A stretch of DNA of 64,000 bases from Actinoallomurus iriomotensis (lineage in GTDB: Bacteria > Actinomycetota > Actinomycetes > Streptosporangiales > Streptosporangiaceae): the NCBI RefSeq assembly GCF_030269445.1, contig NZ_BSTJ01000007.1:343957-407956 (forward strand), written 5' to 3'. Shown here in pieces: positions 40,501-48,933 of this stretch. The first letter of the stretch is position 1; each line of letters starts with the position of its first letter. The position numbers and the translations under genes are program-made. The notes under the pieces are model-generated. The model ran no database searches, had not been told where the DNA came from, and saw nothing but the letters and a program-made list of their open reading frames with translations.

Positions 40501-41422
40501 CAATCAACCCGCCGTCGAGGCGCACGGTCTGGTCAAGCGCTTCGAGGACACGACGGCCGTGGCCGGGGTCGACCTTCGGGTCGGCCCCGGCCGGGTCCAC
40601 GGAATGGTCGGCCCGAACGGGGCCGGCAAGACCACTCTCCTGACCATGCTCATGGGTCTCGTACGCCCCGACGCGGGCACTATCAGAATTCTTGGACAAC
40701 AGGGCGGGTCGCTCGACGGGGTCGCGGGGTTCGTGGAGGCTCCGCGCTTCTACCCGTACCTGTCGGGGCGGCGCAACCTCGCGCTGCTCGCCGACCTCGA
40801 CGGCGGCGGCGCGAGGGCGCGGATCGACACCTCACTCGAGGTGGTGGGCCTGAGCGACAGCGCCGGAGCGCGGGTCGGCGGCTACTCCGTCGGCATGCGG
40901 CAGCGGCTGGGCATCGCGGCGGCGTTGCTGCGCGACCCGAGGCTGCTGATCCTGGACGAGCCGGCGAGCGGCCTCGACCCGGCCGGGATGCGCGACATGC
41001 GCGCGTTGATCGCCCGCCTCGCCGAGGACGGCGTGACGGTGCTGCTGAGCAGCCATGACATGGACGAGGTCGAGGACCTCTGTGACGACGTCACGATCAT
41101 GCGAGCGGGGCAGGTGGTCTTCGACGGGACGATGGACGAGCTGCGGGACAAGGCGCCCGACCCGGCGTTCCGGCTGGCCACGAGCGACGACGAGCGGGCG
41201 CTCGCCCTGGCGGGCCCCGGCGTCGAGGTACGGGCCGAGGGCGACGGGCTGCTCGTGCACGCGCAGCGCGAGCAGCTCGACGCGTACGTGATCGCGCTCG
41301 GCCGGGACGGCGTCGCCGTACGCCGGTTGGACCTGGAGTCCTCGGCGCTGAAGGCGCTGTTCTTCCGCCTGACCGAGAGCGACGCCGAAGAACGCGGCGT
41401 ACCGACCAAGGAGGGACCGTGA
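40493..41422 (+). CDS. ABC transporter ATP-binding protein, 309 aa
   Basis: Drug- or bacitracin-exporter type ATPase (CcmA/DrrA group). Walker A GPNGAGKTT (about 40-48), signature YSVGMRQRLG (about 129-138), Walker B LLILDEPASGLDP (about 150-162), H-loop SSHDMDEVEDL. The C-terminal about 90 residues form a DrrA-type extension. The ATG overlaps the end of the preceding phosphoesterase gene by 8 nt, and its own stop overlaps the permease start, so the genes are translated in series. Confidence 0.93.
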   Translation: MADNQPAVEAHGLVKRFEDTTAVAGVDLRVGPGRVHGMVGPNGAGKTTLLTMLMGLVRPDAGTIRILGQQGGSLDGVAGFVEAPRFYPYLSGRRNLALLADLDGGGARARIDTSLEVVGLSDSAGARVGGYSVGMRQRLGIAAALLRDPRLLILDEPASGLDPAGMRDMRALIARLAEDGVTVLLSSHDMDEVEDLCDDVTIMRAGQVVFDGTMDELRDKAPDPAFRLATSDDERALALAGPGVEVRAEGDGLLVHAQREQLDAYVIALGRDGVAVRRLDLESSALKALFFRLTESDAEERGVPTKEGP

Positions 41423-42276
41423 CGGCGGTCGCGGAGCGCACGGAGACGCGCCCGGCGGCGCGGGCCGGGGCGTGGGTCGTCTACCGGTGGGAGCTGATCA
41501 AGCTCAGCCGGCAGGTGAAGGCGCAGGTGGTGTTCGGGCTGTGCCTGCTCGCCCCGTTCCTGTTCGTGGCGGCGCTGAACGTGCAGAGCAACACGCCACA
41601 GGACACGCTGTTCGGCCGGTGGGTGCACGACTCGGGCTTCTCCGTCCCGCTCGTCGTGCTCGGGTTCGCCGGGCAGTGGGCGCTGCCGGCGGTCACCAGC
41701 GTGGTGGCCGGTGACATCTTCGCGTGCGAGGACCGGTACGGGACCTGGAAGACGATCCTGACCCGGTCCTGCGGGCGGTCCCAGATCTTCGCCGGCAAGA
41801 CCCTGGCCGCGCTGACGTTCTCGGTGGCCGCGACCGTGCTGCTCGGGCTGTCGAGCCTGGCCGCGGGCGTGCTGGTGGTCGGCCGGCAGCCGCTGATCGG
41901 CCTGTCGGGGACGCTGTTGTCTCCCGGGCACAGCACGGTGCTCGTGCTGGAGAGCTGGGCGGCGACGCTGCTGCCGGTGCTGGGCTTCACCGCGCTCGGG
42001 CTGCTGCTCTCGGTGGCGAGCCGCAGCAGCGCGGTCGGCGTCGGCGGGCCGGTCGTGGTCGGGCTGGTGATGCAGCTGGCGTCCCTGGTCAACGCGCCGG
42101 CGGCGGTCCGCGCGCTGCTGCTGACGACGCCGTTCGGCGCGTGGCACGGCCTGTTCACGGCGACGCCGTTCTACGGGCCGTTGGTCCAGGGCGCGATCGT
42201 GTGCGCCGGTTACTTCGTCCTGTGCGTCGGCGGCGCGTACGCGCTGCTGCGCCGTCGCGACATCACGGGAGGCTGA
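41419..42276 (+). CDS. ABC-2-type transporter permease, 285 aa
   Basis: Six membrane helices (about 39-55, 74-98, 134-160, 175-198, 205-225, 255-276) typical of ABC-2 permeases; WELIKLSRQ precedes the first. GTG start overlaps the ATPase stop by 4 nt. It pairs with the preceding ATPase as an exporter; a lipoprotein follows 2 nt later. Substrate unknown. Confidence 0.9.
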   Translation: MTAVAERTETRPAARAGAWVVYRWELIKLSRQVKAQVVFGLCLLAPFLFVAALNVQSNTPQDTLFGRWVHDSGFSVPLVVLGFAGQWALPAVTSVVAGDIFACEDRYGTWKTILTRSCGRSQIFAGKTLAALTFSVAATVLLGLSSLAAGVLVVGRQPLIGLSGTLLSPGHSTVLVLESWAATLLPVLGFTALGLLLSVASRSSAVGVGGPVVVGLVMQLASLVNAPAAVRALLLTTPFGAWHGLFTATPFYGPLVQGAIVCAGYFVLCVGGAYALLRRRDITGG

Positions 42277-42278
42277 TC

Positions 42279-42731
42279 ATGCGTTCGGGTGCCCTGGGGC
42301 GCGCCGCCGCGGTCGCGTCCGCCGTCCTCGTCGGCGTCTCCGGCTGCGGTTCGTCCGGCATCACCAAGGCGCGGCTGGACCACGCGGTCGCGCCGACGTT
42401 CGCCAACCTGTACGTCATCCAGCAGTCGCTCCGCGGCCGCAAGGTGACCGCGGCGTCGCTGAACTCGAAGGCCGACTGCTCGCGCGGGGACGCGCAGACC
42501 GCCGACAGCGGCGCGGGCAACGACTGGACCTGCACGGTGACCTGGTTCAACACCGGGCCGAACATCGCGGTGAACGCGCAGTACCAGGTGCACGTCCAGA
42601 CCAACGGCTGCTACACGGCGGACGGCGACGGGCCGGTCGACCTCAACGGGCAGCAGCTCATCACGGCCGCGGACGGCGCCACGGTGACCAATCCGCTGTG
42701 GGAGTTCGACGGCTGCTTCGACACCACCTGA
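42279..42731 (+). CDS. Lipoprotein of ABC exporter operon, 150 aa, function unknown
   Basis: Signal peptide with lipobox VSGCG (Cys23). The mature part has four more Cys (CSRG, WTCTV, NGCYT, DGCFDT), likely two disulfides, and no recognised family. ATG at 42279 is preceded by GGGAGG. It may be an accessory protein of the ABC exporter or of the secreted phosphoesterase, the usual arrangement in these operons. Confidence 0.8.
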   Translation: MRSGALGRAAAVASAVLVGVSGCGSSGITKARLDHAVAPTFANLYVIQQSLRGRKVTAASLNSKADCSRGDAQTADSGAGNDWTCTVTWFNTGPNIAVNAQYQVHVQTNGCYTADGDGPVDLNGQQLITAADGATVTNPLWEFDGCFDTT

Positions 42732-42737
42732 TCCGGA

Positions 42738-43541
42738 TCAGGACCGGGTCGCGGGCAGGCCGGAGTAGATCACCAGGGTCTGCTCCGGCCGCTCCGCGAC
42801 GTGGAACGCGGTGTGCGCCAGGGTGATGACGCCGAGCCTCGGGTGGCGCAGCCGCTTGGTGCCGGCCCGGCTGATCTGGATGTCGTAGCGGGGCCACCAG
42901 GCGCGTACCTCCGGGCTCTCCGCGTGCAGCTCGTCGACCAGGCGGGCGAAGCGGGGATGGTCCGGGTGGCGGCCGGCGGCGGCGCGCAGGCGGGCCAGGA
43001 GGTTCTGTGCCTCCTGCTCCCAGTCGACCAGGACCCGCCGCGCCGCGGGCTCGGTGAACACCCAGCGGGCCAGGTTGGGCTCGGGTGACGTGTCGATGCC
43101 GGTGAGCAGTTCCGCGGCGGCCGCGTTGTGGCACAGCACGTCGTAGCGCACGCCCGTGACGTACGCCGGGTTGGGCTCGACCAGCGCCGGGACGCCGGCG
43201 ACGCCGGGAGCGAGCGGCTCGGGCTCGTCGACCTGCTCGGCCGGGGTGTCGCCGGCGAGGTGGAACAGGTGGTCGCGCTCGTGTTCGCTGAGCCGCAGCG
43301 CCGTGGCGAGCGCCTCGAGCACCTGGCCGGAGGGGCGGACGTCGCGGCCCTGCTCCAGGTAGGTGTACCAGGTGGCGCTGATGCCCGCGAGCAGGGCGAT
43401 CTCCTCGCGCCGCAGCCCGGGGGTGCGGCGCCGTCCCGTCGTCGGCAGCCCGGCCTCGGCGGGGGAGACGCGCTCGCGGCGGCTGCGCAGGAAGGTGCCG
43501 AGCTCGCGCCGGCGCAGGACCCGAGCGGTCACGGTAGTCAC
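42738..43541 (-). CDS. XRE-family regulator with MmyB-like ligand-binding domain, 267 aa
   Basis: HTH_3-type N-terminus (about 35-85: TPGLRREEIALLAGISATWYTYLEQGRDV) and a C-terminal MmyB-type domain (about 105-260) that binds small hydrophobic ligands in homologues. The typical RRRTPGLRREE signature is clear. The start is GTG at 43541 or 43532. It is divergent from an alcohol dehydrogenase-like gene and probably regulates it. Confidence 0.88.
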   Translation of the reverse strand: MTTVTARVLRRRELGTFLRSRRERVSPAEAGLPTTGRRRTPGLRREEIALLAGISATWYTYLEQGRDVRPSGQVLEALATALRLSEHERDHLFHLAGDTPAEQVDEPEPLAPGVAGVPALVEPNPAYVTGVRYDVLCHNAAAAELLTGIDTSPEPNLARWVFTEPAARRVLVDWEQEAQNLLARLRAAAGRHPDHPRFARLVDELHAESPEVRAWWPRYDIQISRAGTKRLRHPRLGVITLAHTAFHVAERPEQTLVIYSGLPATRS

Positions 43542-43598
43542 AGTTCCAGAATAAACCGGCTCTGGATACCAGGCTGAGACGCTCACAGACTGGTCGGT

Positions 43599-44675
43599 AT
43601 GCGTGCATGGACACTGGAAGAAGCAGGACAACCGATACGGCTGGCGGAGGTGCCGGAGCCGGCGCCGCGCGGCGGCGGCGTGATCGTCAGCGTGCTCGCC
43701 GCGTACCTGCCCGCCTATACCGAGGCCCTCTCGCAGGGGGCGCGGGGCGCCATCCCGACGCCGCTCGTCCTCGGCGCGGGCGGCATCGGACGGGTCGAGT
43801 CCGTGGCCGACGACGTCTTCAACGTCGCGCCGGGCGACATCGTGATGATCAACCCGCTGCTGAGCTCCGGCGAGACGGACGGACCGCAGGAGATCCTCGT
43901 CGGCTGGACGGGCGTGGGCGGACGGGGCAGGGCGACCGCGACGACCACCGCGATGCGGGCGGTGTGGCGCGACGGGCTCTGGGCCGAGCGCGCCCTGTGC
44001 CCCAAGGAGACCGTCGTACGGCTGGCCGGCGCCGAGGAGTACGCGCGGCTCGACCGGCTGGCCTTCCTGGGGTGGCTCGCCATCGCGGCCGAGGGGCTGA
44101 ACAGTGCCGGTCAGCGGCCCGGCCAGACCGTCGCGGTCATCGGCGGCACCGGCCAACTGGGCGTGGCGACCCTGCTGACCGCGCTGGCCCGCGGGGCCGC
44201 CGGGGTCGTGGCGGTCGGCCGCGACACCGCCGTCCTGGACCGGCTCGCCGGGATGGACCCGCGCGTGCGGACCGTGGCATTCACCGGGGACCGGGCCCGC
44301 GACGCCGCCGCGATCGGCGAGGTGGACGTGGTGATCGACGCCCTCGGCTCCGTGCCCGGCCCGGAGCCGACGCTGACCGGCTTCGACGCCCTGCGCCCTG
44401 GCGGGACGATGGCGCTGATCGGCGGGGTGCGGCAGGACCTGCCGCTGCCGTACGGCGAGATCATGCGTCGGCGGCTCACGGTGCGCGGCTCGTGGATGTC
44501 CCCGCCGGAGACCGTCCTCGACGTGTGGCGCATGGTCGCCGCCGGAACGCTGAACCTGAACGTCCTGGAACCGCGCACGGTCGGCCTGGACGACCCGGCC
44601 GGCGCGATCAAGCTGGCGGCCGAGGCGTCCGGACCGGAGTTCGCCGCGCTCATCCCGGACGCCGCCATGCGTTGA
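43599..44675 (+). CDS. Zinc-independent MDR-family alcohol dehydrogenase / quinone reductase-like, 358 aa
   Basis: GroES-like N-terminus (about 1-130) and Rossmann domain with VAVIGGTGQLGVATLL (about 178-194). The late DVVIDALGS and LRPGGTMALIGGV motifs are typical of MDR enzymes. It lacks the GHE zinc motif. ATG at 43599. It sits between an XRE-type regulator and an iron-type dehydrogenase 32 bp downstream, so it probably belongs to a two-gene redox operon. Confidence 0.87.
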   Translation: MRAWTLEEAGQPIRLAEVPEPAPRGGGVIVSVLAAYLPAYTEALSQGARGAIPTPLVLGAGGIGRVESVADDVFNVAPGDIVMINPLLSSGETDGPQEILVGWTGVGGRGRATATTTAMRAVWRDGLWAERALCPKETVVRLAGAEEYARLDRLAFLGWLAIAAEGLNSAGQRPGQTVAVIGGTGQLGVATLLTALARGAAGVVAVGRDTAVLDRLAGMDPRVRTVAFTGDRARDAAAIGEVDVVIDALGSVPGPEPTLTGFDALRPGGTMALIGGVRQDLPLPYGEIMRRRLTVRGSWMSPPETVLDVWRMVAAGTLNLNVLEPRTVGLDDPAGAIKLAAEASGPEFAALIPDAAMR

Positions 44676-44707
44676 CATGGAACGACGGGATCCGGAAGAT
44701 CCGAAAT

Positions 44708-45994
44708 ATGCCTCTTTTGCCTGGTAACCCCGAGTCGGTGTTCACCTACGGCGCGCCGCAGCTGAAATTCGGCGCCGGTTCCTCCGCGGAGATCGGCTAC
44801 GACCTCGGCCAGTACGGCGCGCGGCGCGTCCTGGTGGTCACCGACCCCGGGGTGGCCGCCACCGGCGGCCCGCAGCGGGTCGCCGAGCAGATGAAGGCGT
44901 ACGGGATCGAGGCGGAGGTCTTCGACCGGGTCCACGTCGAGCCGACGGACGCCTCGATGAAGGAGGCCGTCGCGTACGCCCGCGAGACCGGCCCGTGGGA
45001 CGCCATCGTCGCGGTCGGCGGCGGGTCGAGCATCGACACCGCGAAGGCGATCAACCTGCTGACCACCAACGACGGTGAGCTGGCCGACTACCTCAACCCG
45101 CCGATCGGGGCCGGGCGCGCCCCGGCGCGTCCGCTGAACCCGCTGGTGGCCGTGCCGACCACGACCGGCACCGGCGCGGAGAGCACGACCGTCTGCGTGC
45201 TCGACGTCCTGGACCTGCGGGTCAAGACCGGCATCAGCCATCCGCGCCTGCGGCCCACGCTCGCGGTGGTCGACCCGGAGCTCACCCGCAGCCAGCCGGC
45301 CGAGGTCACCGCCGCGGCCGGCATGGACATCGTCTGCCACGCGCTGGAGAGCTACACGGCCCGGCCGTACACCTCCTACGAGCGCAAGCGGCCCGAGCAG
45401 CGCGTGCCGTACTGCGGTGCCAACCCCGTCGCCGACATGTGGTCCGAGCGCGCCCTGGGGCTGATCGCCCGGTCCTTCCGCACCGCCGTACGCGACGGCG
45501 ACGACATGACGGCCCGTACGGAGATGGCCCTCGCCGCGACCTTCGCCGGGCTCGGCTTCGGCAACGCCGGCGTGCACCTCCCGCACGCGAACGCGTACCC
45601 GATCGCCGGCCAGGTCAAGGACTTCCACCCCGACGGCTACCCGGACGAGGAACCGATGGTGCCGCACGGCATGGCCGTGGCGCTGACGGCGCCGGAGGCG
45701 TTCCGGTTCACCTTCGAGGCCGGCCCGGACCGGCACGTGCGCGCGGCCGAACTGCTCGACCCGGAACTCGACCACGGCGGCGACCCGTCGGAGCACCTGC
45801 CGGTGGCCCTGCTGCGCCTGATGCGCGACATCGGCCTGCCGAACGGGATCGGGGCGACCGGCTACACCGAGTCCGACGTGCCGGACCTGGTCGCGGGCAC
45901 GCTGAAACAGCAGCGCCTGCTGGCCACCGCGCCGCGCGAGGCGACCGAGGAGGACATCGCGGGCATCCTCACCCGGTCCCTGGCCCTCTGGTGA
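44708..45994 (+). CDS. Iron-containing alcohol dehydrogenase, hydroxyacid-oxoacid transhydrogenase-like, 428 aa
   Basis: Type III (Fe-ADH) family. The GGGSSIDTAKAIN motif (about 100-112) binds nucleotide; PTTTGTGAE (about 146-154), DIVCHALESYTA and HLPHANAYPIAG provide metal ligands. The extra insert YERKRPEQRVPYCGANPVADMWSE is characteristic of the hydroxyacid-oxoacid transhydrogenase (ADHFE1) branch, which converts 4-hydroxybutyrate with 2-oxoglutarate. ATG at 44708 has GGAAGATCC upstream. Substrate assignment is by family only. Confidence 0.9.
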   Translation: MPLLPGNPESVFTYGAPQLKFGAGSSAEIGYDLGQYGARRVLVVTDPGVAATGGPQRVAEQMKAYGIEAEVFDRVHVEPTDASMKEAVAYARETGPWDAIVAVGGGSSIDTAKAINLLTTNDGELADYLNPPIGAGRAPARPLNPLVAVPTTTGTGAESTTVCVLDVLDLRVKTGISHPRLRPTLAVVDPELTRSQPAEVTAAAGMDIVCHALESYTARPYTSYERKRPEQRVPYCGANPVADMWSERALGLIARSFRTAVRDGDDMTARTEMALAATFAGLGFGNAGVHLPHANAYPIAGQVKDFHPDGYPDEEPMVPHGMAVALTAPEAFRFTFEAGPDRHVRAAELLDPELDHGGDPSEHLPVALLRLMRDIGLPNGIGATGYTESDVPDLVAGTLKQQRLLATAPREATEEDIAGILTRSLALW

Positions 45995-46004
45995 CCCGCC
46001 GGGG

Positions 46005-46814
46005 TCAGGTCTTGAGGCCGACTCCGGCGTAGCCCCACGCCTGCTCGGGCCGTTCGAACGTCAGGTCGCCCTCCTCCGGGCGCCACTGCGGGAGGTAGAC
46101 CAGGCCCGGCTCGAGGATCTCGAAGCCGTCGAAGAACGCCTTGACGCTCGCGTGGTCGCGGGGCCGGCCCGGCGCCGAGGTGCGGGAGTACAGCTTCTCG
46201 ACGGCCTCGTTCACCTGGGGCGCGCGGCCGTCGAGCGTCGCGTGCGAGATGACCAGGTGGCTGCCGGGCACCAGGGCGTCCGCCAGCCGCCGCACCAGGT
46301 CGCCGGGGTGCTCCTCCTCGGTGATGAAGTGCAGCACCGCGACGAGCAGGAGCCCCACCGGCCGGTCGAAGTCGATGAGCCGCTTGACGTCGGGGTGGGA
46401 GAGGATCACGTCGGGCTCGCGCAGGTCCGCCTGGACGATCGTGGCCTGGTCGTTGCCGGCCAGGATCGACTTGCTGTGCGCGATGGCGACCGGGTCCGTG
46501 TCGACGTACACCACGCGGGCGTCCGGGGCGGCCGACTGTGCGATCTCGTGGACGTTTCCCAAGGTCGGAACGCCGGACCCGATGTCAAGGAACTGCCGAA
46601 TTCCAGACTTGACGAGAAACCTGACCGCCCGGCCGAGAAACTGCCGATTCGCGCGTGCGGCCTCGCGTGATGACGGCTCGATCGCGGTCAGTGCGCTCGC
46701 GACGTCCCGATCGACGGCGAAATTGTGCGAACCGCCGAGCAGAGCGTCATAGATCCGGGCCACGTTGGCGCGCTCGACGTCGACTTCCGGAGGTGCCCAG
46801 CTCTCGTGCTCCAC
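46005..46814 (-). CDS. SAM-dependent methyltransferase of the DUF574 (PF04672) family, 269 aa
   Basis: Very common in actinomycetes. N-terminal NVARIYDALLGGSHNFAVDRDV and the SAM-binding region GIRQFLDIGSGVPTLGNVHE are the family's signature; VVYVDTDPVAIAHS holds the acidic SAM-ribose contact. ATG at 46814. Substrate unknown; members often flank regulatory or phosphatase genes. It is divergent from the PAS-GAF-PP2C gene 47004. Confidence 0.93.
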   Translation of the reverse strand: MEHESWAPPEVDVERANVARIYDALLGGSHNFAVDRDVASALTAIEPSSREAARANRQFLGRAVRFLVKSGIRQFLDIGSGVPTLGNVHEIAQSAAPDARVVYVDTDPVAIAHSKSILAGNDQATIVQADLREPDVILSHPDVKRLIDFDRPVGLLLVAVLHFITEEEHPGDLVRRLADALVPGSHLVISHATLDGRAPQVNEAVEKLYSRTSAPGRPRDHASVKAFFDGFEILEPGLVYLPQWRPEEGDLTFERPEQAWGYAGVGLKT

Positions 46815-47003
46815 GTGCCTGCCATTCGTGTACCGGGGTCATGGGCTCGGCCGGAACGCTGACAGAACGCCCGGCCCCGAGTCAGCCTAAAGGCTGGCGC
46901 GGCACAGGTCGATGGCAGCGCCACTTATGCGAATATAGTTCGGCAAATGCCAATGCCGGAGTGGATGATTTCCGCCGCTGACACGCGCGCTGAGGAGGAT
47001 CGA

Positions 47004-48614
47004 GTGACCGTCCCCGGGCTGAGCGCGCTCGTCACCTTAGGTGTGGCGGCGACCGGTCACGTGCTGCGCTGGAGTCCGGCGGCGGCCGAGCTGTTCGGCC
47101 GGACCGACGCCGAGGTGCGCGGGCGCGACCTGTGCGACGCGGTGCTCGGCGGTGAGCACCGTGAGACGTTCGACGCCGCCGTCACACGCGCCGCCGAGGG
47201 AACGGCCTCGGTCGGCTCACTGCCCGTACGGCTCCCCGGCGGAACCGTCGTCCCGGTGGAGTTCCGCTGGGAGCCGGTGATCGAGCCCACCGGCGAGGTC
47301 AGCGTCGGGATCAGCGCGCTGCCGCACCGGGACGCCCCGCCCGAGGACCCGGACCAGGCGGTGCTCGGCATCGGCGCGACCCTGGACCTGCGGCAGACCG
47401 CCCGCGAGCTCGCCGACGTCCTCGTGTCCCGCCTCTGCTACGGGGCCGGCGTCTACCTCCTCGAACGCCTCCTGGTCGACGACCACCTCCCGTCGTACGA
47501 GGACAGCGAGGCCCGCGTCGTCGTACGCCGGATGGCGCTGCGCGTCTCCGACGTGACGCAGCTCGAGTGGTCCTCGGCGTTCCCCGCCGACGAGGTGATC
47601 GCCTTCCCGGCCGACACGCCGGTCGTCCGCAGCATGACCAACGGCCGCCCGATCGTCTTCACCGCGCTCGACAGCACGACGTTCGGCCGGTTCAAGAACC
47701 GGCTGTCGATCCGGCCGCGCATCAACGAGGCACTGCACTACGACAGCTTCCTGGCCGTCCCGCTCATCGCGCGCGGCAACGTCCTCGGCTTCGCCGTCCT
47801 CGCCCGCCGGTCCGGCGACCGGCCGTTCGGCACCGCAGAGGGCAGGCTCGCCCGCCGGCTCGCGGACCACGCCGCCGTCTGCATGGACAACGGCCGCCTG
47901 TACGACCGCGAACGGCGCACGTCCAAGACGCTCCAGCGCAGCCTGCTGCCGGTGGCGCTCAAGACGCCGCCGGGAATGCGGATCGCCCACCGCTACCTGC
48001 CCGCCGGGCAGACCAGCCGGATCGGCGGCGACTGGTACGACGCGATCCCGCTGCCCGGCGGAAAGGTCGGGCTCGTCGTCGGCGACGCCATGGGCCACGG
48101 CACCGCCGCCGCGCTCGTCATGGGCCAGCTCCGTACGGCCGTGCGCATCCTGGCCCGTCTCGGCCTGCCTCCGGCCGACCTCCTGGGCCACCTGGACGAG
48201 ATCGCCCAGGAGCTGACGACGGCGCAGTTCGCGACCTGCGTGTACGCCCTCTGCGACCCGGGCCGCCGCGTCCTCACGATCGCCCGGGCGGGTCACGTGC
48301 CGCCGGTCCTCGCGGCGGCCGACGGCTCGTCCCGGATCCTCGACCTGCCCCCGGGCCTGCCGCTGGGCGTGGGGGAGGCCAGCTACGAGGCGCTCGAACT
48401 GCGGGTGCCGGAGGACAGCACCCTGATCCTCTGCACGGACGGCCTGATCGAGAGCCGCACGCGCGACATGGACGCGGGACTGGCGGACCTCCGCTCCCTC
48501 CTGCCCGGCGCGTCCCCCGACCTCGAGAGCACCTGCGACACCATCGTCAAGCACCTGCACAACGGCGACAGCGCCGACGACGCCACCCTCCTCCTCGCCC
48601 GCCTGGAGCCGTAG
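47004..48614 (+). CDS. PAS-GAF-PP2C (SpoIIE-type) protein phosphatase, 536 aa
   Basis: Sensor phosphatase likely to act on anti-sigma-factor antagonists. PAS (about 10-85), GAF (about 115-300) and PP2C (about 325-535) with the metal-binding GGDWYDAIPLPGG, GDAMGHGTAAA and CTDGLIE motifs. GTG at 47004 has a strong AGGAGGATCGA; the frame upstream to 46947 is non-functional-looking. No anti-sigma kinase is next to it. Confidence 0.92.
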   Translation: MTVPGLSALVTLGVAATGHVLRWSPAAAELFGRTDAEVRGRDLCDAVLGGEHRETFDAAVTRAAEGTASVGSLPVRLPGGTVVPVEFRWEPVIEPTGEVSVGISALPHRDAPPEDPDQAVLGIGATLDLRQTARELADVLVSRLCYGAGVYLLERLLVDDHLPSYEDSEARVVVRRMALRVSDVTQLEWSSAFPADEVIAFPADTPVVRSMTNGRPIVFTALDSTTFGRFKNRLSIRPRINEALHYDSFLAVPLIARGNVLGFAVLARRSGDRPFGTAEGRLARRLADHAAVCMDNGRLYDRERRTSKTLQRSLLPVALKTPPGMRIAHRYLPAGQTSRIGGDWYDAIPLPGGKVGLVVGDAMGHGTAAALVMGQLRTAVRILARLGLPPADLLGHLDEIAQELTTAQFATCVYALCDPGRRVLTIARAGHVPPVLAAADGSSRILDLPPGLPLGVGEASYEALELRVPEDSTLILCTDGLIESRTRDMDAGLADLRSLLPGASPDLESTCDTIVKHLHNGDSADDATLLLARLEP

Positions 48615-48666
48615 CCCGCAACCCAGCGCAGGGCAACGCCGACACCGCCGGGCCGGAGCCCCGTGG

Positions 48667-48933
48667 TCAGAAGGTGGCGATCGGGTTGACCGGGCTGCCG
48701 GACGTGCCGGCGAAGCGGACCGGTGCGACCGCGAGCTGGAAGTCCCACTGGCCGAGCTCGGCAGCCGTCGTCGCGCACGCCTCCAGGTCGCAGTTGTCGA
48801 GCAGCCACAGACCCATCGCGACGAGGCTCACGGCGTGAACCGGCATCAACACGAGCTCGTCGTCGCCCCACCATCCGTTCGTCGCCGGTGCCCGAGGGGT
48901 ACCGGCCGCGTCGTGCCACCCGCCCAGAGTCGA
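48667..48933 (-). pseudogene. Truncated cyclase-family (kynurenine formamidase-like) remnant
   Basis: A minus-strand frame continues in phase directly after the MFS stop codon (TGA 48936-48934) and encodes about 88 residues with no upstream part of a cyclase. The last 60 (MPVHAVSLVAMGLWLLDNCDLE..., ending GTSGSPVNPIATF) match the C-terminus of cyclase-family proteins. The N-terminal two thirds are missing, and there is no start signal. Decayed gene remnant. Confidence 0.7.

Noticed and set aside
48667-48852. Intact 61-aa gene starting at a GTG
   Set aside because: The matching family is several times longer and the part present is only the C-terminus; no Shine-Dalgarno. Treated as a remnant.
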